Shown piece by piece: positions 1-6,874 of a DNA stretch of 10,572 nt. The first letter of the stretch is position 1. The number at the start of each line of letters is the position of its first letter. The notes under the pieces are model-generated. The model was not told where the DNA came from, did no database searches, and worked only from the letters and a program-made list of their open reading frames with translations. The stretch covers positions 1 to 10,572 of the forward strand of contig CAMWLX010000085.1 in the NCBI GenBank assembly GCA_947175225.1. Direction: 5' to 3'. The stretch comes from an uncultured Porphyromonadaceae bacterium. GTDB lineage: Bacteria; Bacteroidota; Bacteroidia; Bacteroidales; Muribaculaceae. The position numbers were made by a program, and so were the translations under genes.

Positions 1-1
1 C

Positions 2-49
2 CCCGAAACCACCGACTCCCCGGAAGCTCCTGATCATAAGAATAAATAA
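2..49 (+). CDS. Possible 3' end of an upstream gene (partial)
   Basis: Reading from base 2 gives 15 codons, PETTDSPEAPDHKNK, followed by TAA at 47-49. The Pro/Thr/Glu/Asp-rich, Lys-ended composition resembles a hydrophilic C-terminal tail. Most of the gene lies outside the window, so no product can be named. Base 3 also opens a frame, to about base 89, but its translation runs into the A-tract and looks less protein-like. The call rests only on composition and on the stop falling before the promoter region. Confidence 0.35.
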   Translation, partial: PETTDSPEAPDHKNK

Positions 50-51
50 AT

Positions 52-69
52 CTCTGTGCCCTCTGTGTG
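52..69. repeat. Short tandem CTCTGTG repeat upstream of promoter
   Basis: CTCTGTG occurs at 52-58 and again at 61-67, a 9-bp period in direct orientation. It lies about 26 bp upstream of the proposed -33 element. It could be a regulator half-site pair or a scrap of an intergenic repeat family. Two copies of a 7-mer are weak evidence on their own. Confidence 0.3.
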
Positions 70-94
70 AGTATGTTAAAAAATCATAAAAAAA

Positions 95-125
95 TTGTAC
101 GCAATCAAAAAATTTCTTAACTTTG
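95..125 (+). promoter_or_regulatory. Bacteroidota-type sigma promoter for the pilus operon
   Basis: TTG at 95-97 and TAACTTTG at 118-125 are separated by 20 bp. This matches the Bacteroides -33 (TTG) and -7 (TAnnTTTG) consensus and spacing. A-tracts at 78-83 and 88-94, with centres about one helical turn apart, sit just upstream and could act as an UP-like or curved element. A second exact TAnnTTTG match, TAATTTTG at 129-136, follows 11 bp downstream but has no TTG at the right distance. Transcription should begin near 130-135, giving a leader of roughly 80 nt before the ATG at 216. Confidence 0.7.
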
Positions 126-215
126 CGCTAATTTTGTAAACAACGATAGCTGAGATCTCGACATAACGACTCCCAAACATCGCCTACCTCAACAATATAA
201 GTGATTCAAACCTAT

Positions 216-815
216 ATGATTCGACAACTTATCAAACTCAAGTTCCGAATGATTTTGGCTCTACTGCTGCTTTTAGCGGCAGTCTCTTCTGTATTTGCTC
301 AGCAAGCCGCAGTTAAAACCAATATAGTCAGCGACGCTCTACTAAGCCCAAACATCGGACTTGAAATAAGACTTGCCCCGAAATGGACTCTGAATGCATC
401 CGGTCAGCTCAACCTATGGAGTGTCGACGGCCACAAATGGCGTCACTGGCTCGTGCAGCCCGAGGGCCGCTATTGGCTCTGCCACTGTTTTCAAGGTCAC
501 TTCCTCGGTGTGCATGCCATCGGCGGTGAATTCAACTTCGGCAACATTGATGCAAACGTCAAGTTCCTTGGCTCAGACTTCAGCCGGCTGAAAGACAAGC
601 GTTATCAGGGGTGGGGCGCGGGAGCAGGCATAGGCTACGGCTACGACTGGATCATCAACCGCCACTGGAACCTCGAGGCAGAGATCGGCATCGGATGGAT
701 CCACGCTCGCTACGACATCTACCCTTGTGCGGTATGCGGCACCAAGCTTGGAACCGGACACCACAACTATTTCGGTCCCACCAAAGTGGCTCTCAACCTC
801 GAATACGTATTCTAA
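216..815 (+). CDS. DUF3575 family outer-membrane protein
   Basis: The predicted protein has 199 residues and fits the DUF3575 family, found next to FimA/Mfa1-type pilus genes in Bacteroidales. It has a basic n-region (MIRQLIKLKFR), a hydrophobic core and a cleavage site at VFA|QQ, so it is exported. The rest alternates polar and hydrophobic residues like beta strands and ends in a C-terminal Phe (LNLEYVF), as in small outer-membrane barrels. Cysteines occur in WLCHCF and in the late CAVCG motif and may form disulfides. ATG 216 was chosen because it gives a complete signal peptide. GTG 201 adds five residues, and ATG 249 would drop the positive n-region. The next gene begins 13 bp after the stop, so the two are surely co-transcribed. 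The exact role in pilus biogenesis is unknown; an outer-membrane assembly or anchoring partner is an inference. Confidence 0.85.
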   Translation: MIRQLIKLKFRMILALLLLLAAVSSVFAQQAAVKTNIVSDALLSPNIGLEIRLAPKWTLNASGQLNLWSVDGHKWRHWLVQPEGRYWLCHCFQGHFLGVHAIGGEFNFGNIDANVKFLGSDFSRLKDKRYQGWGAGAGIGYGYDWIINRHWNLEAEIGIGWIHARYDIYPCAVCGTKLGTGHHNYFGPTKVALNLEYVF

Positions 816-828
816 ACATCACAAGCAC

Positions 829-2277
829 ATGAACAAGAAAATATTCTTAGCCATCGCGGCCTTCATGCTGCCTATGATGGCCCCGGCGCAGACCAACACC
901 GAGCTTCTTCATATCACAGACCTCACTGTCAACAAGGGCGACTCCCTCATCACATTCAACATGAATGTCAACCCGAAGGCATACAAGGTGAAAAGCAACG
1001 ACATCGTCACCCTCACCCCCCGTTATGTCCTCAACGACAGCACCTTCGACCTTCCCCCTGTCCGCATAGCGGGCCGCAAGGCTTGGTTTACGTCTGTCCG
1101 CGATGGGAACGCGACCCCGCTGACTCTATCACGCGCCGGTCAGGGTGACCCAATCGAATACTCAAGCACCGTCGGATATGACCCCCTTGCCGGAGCAGCC
1201 TCAATCATCATCAAGGCCGACACCACAAGCGTCTGCAATTGCGACACTGCCAAGTCAGGTCTCTTCAACATAGTAGAGATCACCCCTGACCCGTTCACAA
1301 ATATCCTCGACTTCGTCCACAATTTCACCTACATAGCCCCAAAGGACACAGCCGACAAGGTCTTCGACCTCGCAGGACGCGCCAATATCATCTTCAAGGT
1401 CAACGACACTGCAATCGACTGGAAGTATCTCTCCAACAAGGCAGAACTCGACACGATCATGAAGACCGTCAACGCAGTCCGCGACAATGAATACGCGACA
1501 GTCGACACAATCCACCTGACCGGCTACGCCTCTCCCGAAGGTCCATACTCCAACAACGTCCGCCTTGCAAAAGGGCGTACGGAAGTTGTCAAGAACTATG
1601 TCGAGGAGAGATCCACGTTCCCCCATTCCATCTACGGCACATCCTCAGTGCCTGAAGACTGGGGAGGTCTGAGGGAATACATAGTGAATTCATCCTTCGC
1701 CAACAAGGACGCGATGATAGCATTCATCGACGACCCCTCCATCCCCAAGGAAAAGCGCAACGACATCTTCAGGGCAAAGTTCCCCACCGACTATCCCTAT
1801 CTGCTGGAGAATGTATACCCGCTCCTCCGCCACACCGACTACATGATCCGCTACCGTATCAAGAAGTTCTATGATGTCGAGGAGATAGCCAAAGTCTTTC
1901 AGGAAAATGCGAAACTCCTGTCGCTCAACGAGCTGTATCTACTCTCCAACAAATATGAACCCGGCTCACAAGACTACTACCAGGTCTTCCTGACAGCTGC
2001 CGTCCTGTTCCCGGAGAGTGAAGTTGCCAACCTGAACGCGGCCGGATGTGCCATGAGCGTCGACGATTTCCAGACCGCAAGGATGTATCTCGAAAAAGTT
2101 AAGCCGGGCCCGGAATCCTACTACGCATGGGGAGTCCTATACGCAATGGAGAAAAACTACGACGAATCGCTCGAAATGCTGAAGAAAGCCCGTGACGCCG
2201 GCTCCGAAAAAGCCGCCGAAATGATCCCGGCCGTCCAGCAATGCAAAGACGCCCCCAACCAAATCGTAATCTACTAA
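829..2277 (+). CDS. DUF3868 protein with OmpA-like domain and TPR-like tail
   Basis: This is a 482-residue exported protein. Residues 1-20 form a signal peptide with likely cleavage at APA|QT. Residues 21-170 match the DUF3868 type, a beta-rich domain containing a CNC motif at 136-138. Residues 185-260 resemble an OmpA C-terminal domain (NIIFKVNDTAIDW, then HLTGYASPEGPYSNNVRLAKGR), a fold that usually binds peptidoglycan. Residues about 365-470 are helical and TPR-like (YYAWGVLYAMEKNYDESLEMLKKA). ATG 829 was chosen over the in-frame ATG 727 because the latter overlaps the DUF3575 gene and puts 34 unrelated residues before a perfect signal peptide. The family is commonly encoded beside type V pilus genes, and a link between pilus base and cell wall is plausible but inferred. 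Base composition is distinctly richer in G+C than in the fimbrillin genes that follow. Confidence 0.88.
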   Translation: MNKKIFLAIAAFMLPMMAPAQTNTELLHITDLTVNKGDSLITFNMNVNPKAYKVKSNDIVTLTPRYVLNDSTFDLPPVRIAGRKAWFTSVRDGNATPLTLSRAGQGDPIEYSSTVGYDPLAGAASIIIKADTTSVCNCDTAKSGLFNIVEITPDPFTNILDFVHNFTYIAPKDTADKVFDLAGRANIIFKVNDTAIDWKYLSNKAELDTIMKTVNAVRDNEYATVDTIHLTGYASPEGPYSNNVRLAKGRTEVVKNYVEERSTFPHSIYGTSSVPEDWGGLREYIVNSSFANKDAMIAFIDDPSIPKEKRNDIFRAKFPTDYPYLLENVYPLLRHTDYMIRYRIKKFYDVEEIAKVFQENAKLLSLNELYLLSNKYEPGSQDYYQVFLTAAVLFPESEVANLNAAGCAMSVDDFQTARMYLEKVKPGPESYYAWGVLYAMEKNYDESLEMLKKARDAGSEKAAEMIPAVQQCKDAPNQIVIY

Positions 2278-2350
2278 AGCCGAATGTCACCAAAACAAGA
2301 GCAATTTAACCCGACAATGAGTGTAGAAAGCGTACTCCGTCCGCGTCAAG

Positions 2351-2403
2351 TATCTTAAACCATTAAAAAACAAAATATACAAATACAATAACTATCAAAT
2401 CAA
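2351..2403 (+). promoter_or_regulatory. G-free A-rich leader of the major fimbrillin gene
   Basis: These 53 bases contain no G and are mostly A with scattered T and C. They end five bases before the ATG at 2409, and there is no Shine-Dalgarno sequence. Bacteroidota rely on unstructured A-rich leaders instead of SD pairing, so this should be a strong translation-initiation region, fitting an abundant subunit. The rest of the 131-bp spacer (2278-2350) shows no convincing TAnnTTTG box and no stem-loop. A separate promoter for the fimbrillin genes is therefore not demonstrated. Confidence 0.5.
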
Positions 2404-2408
2404 GTTTT

Positions 2409-4544
2409 ATGAAAGTTTCTTATTTAAACAAATCGCTTCTCGTCATGGGAGCACTCGCTATGGTAGCGTGTTCCAATGATGATTTCTCCCGGAAAGGGAG
2501 CAACTCACTGTCTCCAGGTGAGGAAGCCGCAGGAGTCTATATGGCTCTTAACATTGAGATGCCATCTGGCAGAGGTACTCGTTCTCAAACCAACAATGAT
2601 GGTACTTCAACCGATGGTGTGGAAGTAGGTACAAACACGGAGAATAATGTGGCTTCTGTTCTCATTGTTCTTGCAAAAGCATCTGATAACTCATTTATAT
2701 TTGCAGGAGAAGTACCTACATCTTCAATTGTGCCTAATCCATCAGACAACAGTTACAACACTACTGTACAGTTTCAAAAATCTGACCTCGTAGAGTATTA
2801 TAATAAAAATAATGGAAGCACTAATGGAGACTTAAGTGCGGATGAGCAGAGAGTCAATGTATTTGCTATCTGTAACCCTCCAACTAAATTTTCTGAGTAT
2901 ATCGAATCCGCTCCACTCGGCGATACAGAATGGTATAATCAAACAGAGACCTTGCTTGAATCTACAGCTGACAATTCAGTAAATCAATTAGGTTCTGTTA
3001 CGAATTCTATTTGGTCAACCGATCTGTTTGTAATGTCCAATTCTGCAATAGCAACTCGTAGGCTCCCACCTACACTCAATGACTGGGACAAGCATAAGAC
3101 TCCTGATACTGCATTTGATCTTTCCGGCGTTAATCATCCTGGTGATGAAGTTAATGAAATTGATAATTCTGGATCTGTTCTTGTAGAGCGTGTTGCTTGC
3201 CGTTTTGACTTCAAAGATGGCTCACAACAAGCTGATGATCCTTCAGGGATTGGTAATACATACAATGTTGTTTATGATGTAATTGATGGTGAAAGAACGC
3301 CTATCATTCAAGTGGAACTTACCAAAATGATGCTTACCAACATGGCAAAAGATTTTTATATATTGCCACGTGTTTCACCCAACGGCCAATTGGCAAACTC
3401 CACACTATGTGGCAAAGAAACCAGAACTAATTATTTGGTAGGTCCGAATGCCATAGCGTTTAATTTTGATGAAACGCCTGATGATTTTGTTTATTCCGAC
3501 TACTTCAACTATCCGTTGTTTAAAAGTACTTATTCAGAGAAAAAGGAATATAACATAGCACAATGGAATGCTTGGCAACTTAGCGAGGTTCTTGGAGGAG
3601 CAAATGATAATTTGCACCAGGAATACAAGGTATGGCGTTACGCAACTGAAAATGTGATCCCTGCTCCTGTGTCAAATCAAGAATATGGTAAGACCACCGT
3701 TGTAGTATTCAAAGGTCGTTTTCAGGTTCCTGAAGCTCTAAAAGATAACCCTGATTATTCAGATCTGTATAAGACACTCAATGGAGAAACTATAAGTGGA
3801 AATCCTAACACCGATCCTATTCTTTATTCCAATAATGGACAACTCTATCTTACTTGGAGTGATGTCACCAAAGCAGCAATATCTGCATCTGTGCAAATGA
3901 CTGATAACGTGCCTGATGTGGTTGAAATTGAGGAAGAAATAGATGGAGAGAAAGTTAAGGTGAACCAATTTGCCAGCGTCAGTCGTTCTAATCCTCTATT
4001 CAGATCAGTATATGGTGCAAATGCCGGTATGAGTACTTTCAAATGGGGAACAACCACATATAAAGTAGGTGACGGAATAACTCCTGCTGATCCGGAAGAG
4101 AATACAATTTATGTACGAGAACCTGAACAAAATCCTCTATCTCCTAATTCCATGTGGAATGCTTGGAATAACGCAGGAAAACCCGCAACAGGCACTACCC
4201 TCACAAATATGCGTGAAGCTATGACTTCTAATGGATTTAAACTATATCAATCAAGTATAGATCAACAAGACGGTGCAGGCTATTATTGCTACTATTTCTA
4301 TAGAAACCGTCATAATGATAATTTAGATCCGGGTACGATGGGTCCAATGGAATTTGCTACAGTGCGTAACAATGTCTACAAACTTGCTGTAACTAATATA
4401 AGCCAACTCGGTCATCCGCGTATTCCTGAAAATGATCCGGAACCTCCTACGCCTGACACTCCGGATGAATCTGATGAAGTATATCTGACAGTGACATGTC
4501 AAGTTCTTCCTTGGACTGTCCGTGTCAACAATATCGAGTTCTGA
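2409..4544 (+). CDS. mfa1: Mfa1-type major fimbrillin (pilus shaft subunit) precursor
   Basis: This 711-residue lipoprotein is the likely shaft subunit of a type V pilus. The lipobox is LAMVA-C21. A first strand (VYMALNIEMP) is followed by GRGTRS at residues 54-59, a good candidate for arginine-specific trimming like that of P. gingivalis Mfa1. The C-terminal region carries the fimbrillin signature: residues about 620-670 have YYCYYFYRNRHNDN, then GPMEFATVRNNVYKLAV. A proline and acid-rich linker (PENDPEPPTPDTPDESDE) precedes the last strand (LTVTCQVLPWTVRVNNIEF), which is suited to strand donation. It is larger than P. gingivalis Mfa1 (about 560 residues); the extra length lies in the variable middle. 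A hairpin just downstream would allow excess expression over the anchor gene. The gene symbol is used at family level; orthology to P. gingivalis mfa1 is not shown. Confidence 0.9.
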   Translation: MKVSYLNKSLLVMGALAMVACSNDDFSRKGSNSLSPGEEAAGVYMALNIEMPSGRGTRSQTNNDGTSTDGVEVGTNTENNVASVLIVLAKASDNSFIFAGEVPTSSIVPNPSDNSYNTTVQFQKSDLVEYYNKNNGSTNGDLSADEQRVNVFAICNPPTKFSEYIESAPLGDTEWYNQTETLLESTADNSVNQLGSVTNSIWSTDLFVMSNSAIATRRLPPTLNDWDKHKTPDTAFDLSGVNHPGDEVNEIDNSGSVLVERVACRFDFKDGSQQADDPSGIGNTYNVVYDVIDGERTPIIQVELTKMMLTNMAKDFYILPRVSPNGQLANSTLCGKETRTNYLVGPNAIAFNFDETPDDFVYSDYFNYPLFKSTYSEKKEYNIAQWNAWQLSEVLGGANDNLHQEYKVWRYATENVIPAPVSNQEYGKTTVVVFKGRFQVPEALKDNPDYSDLYKTLNGETISGNPNTDPILYSNNGQLYLTWSDVTKAAISASVQMTDNVPDVVEIEEEIDGEKVKVNQFASVSRSNPLFRSVYGANAGMSTFKWGTTTYKVGDGITPADPEENTIYVREPEQNPLSPNSMWNAWNNAGKPATGTTLTNMREAMTSNGFKLYQSSIDQQDGAGYYCYYFYRNRHNDNLDPGTMGPMEFATVRNNVYKLAVTNISQLGHPRIPENDPEPPTPDTPDESDEVYLTVTCQVLPWTVRVNNIEF

Positions 4545-4569
4545 AAAAAAGAACTATTCCGAAAGGACA

Positions 4570-4599
4570 AATCAGGGAGGTCTGACCCCCTCCCTGATT
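4570..4599 (+). terminator. GC-rich hairpin between major fimbrillin and anchor genes
   Basis: AATCAGGGAGG (4570-4580) and CCTCCCTGATT (4589-4599) form a perfect 11-bp stem with an 8-nt loop. It lies 25 bp after the fimbrillin stop and 20 bp before the anchor ATG. There is no U-run; the following bases are A-rich and G-free up to the start codon. It is best read as a partial attenuator or a 3' mRNA stabiliser. Such an element would make the major subunit message more abundant than the downstream message, while read-through still supplies the anchor and tip genes. Confidence 0.65.
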
Positions 4600-4619
4600 A
4601 CTAAAATAAAAATCAAATC

Positions 4620-5645
4620 ATGAATATAGGAACCATTTCAGATTGCATAAACAAGGCTTTATCCTCTGCCTTTCTTGCAGGTGCGATTCTGTCCTTCTCT
4701 GCTTGCGACAGGCTTCATGAGGATCTGCAGCCATGTCCACAGGGGCTGAAGCTTCGGTTTGTGTATGACTATAATATGGAATATGCCAACGCTTTCCCTT
4801 CCCAAGTAGACTGTCTTACGCTGTTGGTCTATGATAGCGACGGAAACTACCTCCAAACCGTAACCGCATCTCGTCCCGAGACCGCCGATGAAGACTGGCG
4901 TATGACAATCAACCTCCCTGCCGGTGAATATAATCTGTTGGCATATGGAGGTATGGATTGCCAAGACGCATCGTTCCGGTTCAACTCGCTGCCTTCTGAA
5001 ACTTTAATGCAAAATCTCCAAGTCTATCTTCCTTCCAATTTGATCACGGAGTCAGTTGGGACAGATCTTCATCCTCTATTCTATGGACGACTTAATGCAA
5101 CAGTCCCTATGATGGGTAACGACACTGATTATATAGAGGAAACTGTTTATATGATGAAGGATACCAACGATATCCGTATCATGCTTGCAAATGAAAATGG
5201 GCTTCCAATTGATACTGAAAAATTTGTATACACGATCACTGATAATAATACAAGGTTCAATTATCTTAATAGTGTAATCTCCACTGAAGATGTTACTTAT
5301 TATCCATGGATAAAAGACAATGCTCAAATGGGTTTCTTTGAAGATGGTGAGCCTGCTACCGCAGCATGGGCCGAGTTCAGTGTGCCCAGACTTGTAGAAC
5401 ACTCAAATGCGCAGCTGACAGTGATAAGGAAAGAAGGAGAAAAGAAAGTATTGAGTATTCCACTTGTGGAAGTATTGCTTCTTTTAAAAAGCGAGCACTT
5501 CAGCTATATGGATCCTCAGCAGTTTCTCGACCGCGAAAGCCGCTGGAACTTGACATTCTTCCTTACTGAGAAAGGTGTTTGGACAGAAGTCTCTATTGTA
5601 ATCAATGACTGGATAGTCCGTATTAATAACATTAGTAATCTATGA
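4620..5645 (+). CDS. mfa2: FimB/Mfa2-type fimbrial anchor lipoprotein
   Basis: This 341-residue lipoprotein belongs to the FimB/Mfa2 family, which tethers type V pili to the outer membrane and limits their length. The lipobox is SFSA-C29. It is followed by the family's very recognisable start (DRLHEDLQPCPQGLKLRFVY, then DYNMEYANAF, then VDCLTLLVYD). The C-terminal half has the equally typical run from LLLLKSEHFSYM to DRESRWNLTFFL and ends VINDWIVRINNISNL. Length is close to P. gingivalis Mfa2 (about 320 residues). No T-R trimming site follows the first strand, which fits a subunit that keeps its lipid and stays at the base. The stop codon overlaps the next gene's start (ATGA), so translation is probably coupled. 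The gene symbol is used at family level. Confidence 0.92.
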   Translation: MNIGTISDCINKALSSAFLAGAILSFSACDRLHEDLQPCPQGLKLRFVYDYNMEYANAFPSQVDCLTLLVYDSDGNYLQTVTASRPETADEDWRMTINLPAGEYNLLAYGGMDCQDASFRFNSLPSETLMQNLQVYLPSNLITESVGTDLHPLFYGRLNATVPMMGNDTDYIEETVYMMKDTNDIRIMLANENGLPIDTEKFVYTITDNNTRFNYLNSVISTEDVTYYPWIKDNAQMGFFEDGEPATAAWAEFSVPRLVEHSNAQLTVIRKEGEKKVLSIPLVEVLLLLKSEHFSYMDPQQFLDRESRWNLTFFLTEKGVWTEVSIVINDWIVRINNISNL

Positions 5646-6826
5646 TACTTTCGGAGCATAAAATATGGCTTTTCTCCTTATTTCTCTTCCTGGCTCTCGT
5701 GTCAGGAGGCTGCTCCATGCAATATTGTGAAGATGAACTGAATTCCAAGCCTGATCCAAATCTGTTTCTGGTGCTTAATATTGCCACTAACGAATCAGGC
5801 AGATCATTGACTCGTGCGGGAGAATTTTCATTCGAGCAGCCCGAGCTTGATACTGAAAAAATCAATTCTTTGCGAGTCATAATAGCTGAGAATAAAGAAG
5901 GAGATGCTCAGAATAAAATTAAGTATAACGTTTCTTATGATTTCCTTTCAAGTTTTGCGGTTTCTGGTCTCAGGTATAAAATTGATTTCGAGTGTCCATA
6001 TAAGATTTATCTTATAGCAAATGAGCAGAGTCTTTCTGATGATGTGCAAAAAAAACTAAAAGATTTAGATCCGGATGCTATATACGATGCGAATACTCTT
6101 GAAAACATAGATCTCACTGCTTCCAATTATGTACAGATCGACAACACAAGCTCCGATCCAAAACCGATCGCAATGTCAGAGATTTTCGAAATCGATCCCT
6201 ATCCACACCCGGATAATAACATAGAGAATCAAACGGTAACATTCGAGAAAAATCTATTCGTCACCCGGACCACGACAAAATTCTCATTCCAAATAAAAAA
6301 AGGAGATGATGTAGCTGATGCGGCATTAAAGGTTAAGTCAATCAAGATTACTGGACTTGGCGATAAAGAATTCCTTTTCCCGAAAAATACGGTGTATTCT
6401 CCTGTTAAAGACACACCTTCTTCCGAACCATTCGGAGGAAGAGAGATCACTTCTTTTGATTTGCCGGAAAAATGTGGTGTCGGAGATTATGTCTTCACTC
6501 TCCCTGAGAATATGTCTTCAATCGACGGCTCGGGTATTGAATATGCTCCTCCAATTTATTTCACTGAGAGCAAAGGGAATGCTGAAGGTGGAAAATTCAC
6601 TTGTTCGATTTCCATGGACGGAGAATATTATCTTGGACCGCTCACTTTGCCTAATCTTGGGGTGTTGCCACGCAACACTCATGTAAAGGTTATTATTACA
6701 ATCAATAATAAATCTCTTAAAGCTGAAGTTTCTCTTGTCCCCTATATCGGATGTATTCTCGATCCATCGTTTGGACTTGCGGATGAAGAAGAGAATGGGA
6801 ATGAGGATGAAACAACTGAAGAATAG
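5642..6826 (+). CDS. Accessory (minor) fimbrillin lipoprotein, Mfa3/Mfa4 position
   Basis: This 394-residue lipoprotein has lipobox VSGG-C24. A first strand (LFLVLNIATN) is followed by GRSLTRAGEF, with R58 a likely trimming site equivalent to that of the major fimbrillin. The middle has a fimbrillin-like second domain (FSFQIKKGDD, LKVKSIKITGLGDKEFLFP, then IEYAPPIYFTES). The end reads LGVLPRNTHVKVIITINN, then VSLVPYIGCILDPSFGL, and finishes with a short very acidic tail (residues 381-394). By position and size it corresponds to the Mfa3/Mfa4 accessory subunits of P. gingivalis, which connect shaft and tip; orthology to either is not shown. It starts inside the anchor gene's stop (4-bp overlap). 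Base composition is AT-rich, like the other subunit genes. Confidence 0.8.
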   Translation: MILSEHKIWLFSLFLFLALVSGGCSMQYCEDELNSKPDPNLFLVLNIATNESGRSLTRAGEFSFEQPELDTEKINSLRVIIAENKEGDAQNKIKYNVSYDFLSSFAVSGLRYKIDFECPYKIYLIANEQSLSDDVQKKLKDLDPDAIYDANTLENIDLTASNYVQIDNTSSDPKPIAMSEIFEIDPYPHPDNNIENQTVTFEKNLFVTRTTTKFSFQIKKGDDVADAALKVKSIKITGLGDKEFLFPKNTVYSPVKDTPSSEPFGGREITSFDLPEKCGVGDYVFTLPENMSSIDGSGIEYAPPIYFTESKGNAEGGKFTCSISMDGEYYLGPLTLPNLGVLPRNTHVKVIITINNKSLKAEVSLVPYIGCILDPSFGLADEEENGNEDETTEE

Positions 6827-6874
6827 TTGATTTAAGCAATTTATTTAATTTTATCGAATCTATCTTTATTGGTA

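Noticed and set aside
1..200. Phase-variable invertible promoter, common for Bacteroidales surface loci
   Set aside because: I found no inverted repeat pair flanking the promoter; the only short palindrome is GAGATCTC at 152-159, and no recombinase gene is present.
1255..1626. Minus-strand frame of 123 codons in the DUF3868 gene
   Set aside because: It has a Val/Asp/Cys-rich nonsense-like composition and lies opposite a conserved OmpA-like region.
4659..5402. Minus-strand open frames of 101 and 108 codons inside the anchor gene
   Set aside because: They are opposite a strongly recognised Mfa2/FimB gene, have no family resemblance and no signals of their own; they are shadows of its codon usage.
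6827..6874. Internal promoter before the DUF4906 gene (TATCTTTA, TAATTTTA)
   Set aside because: Both boxes lack the final G of TAnnTTTG and neither has a TTG at 19-21 bp.
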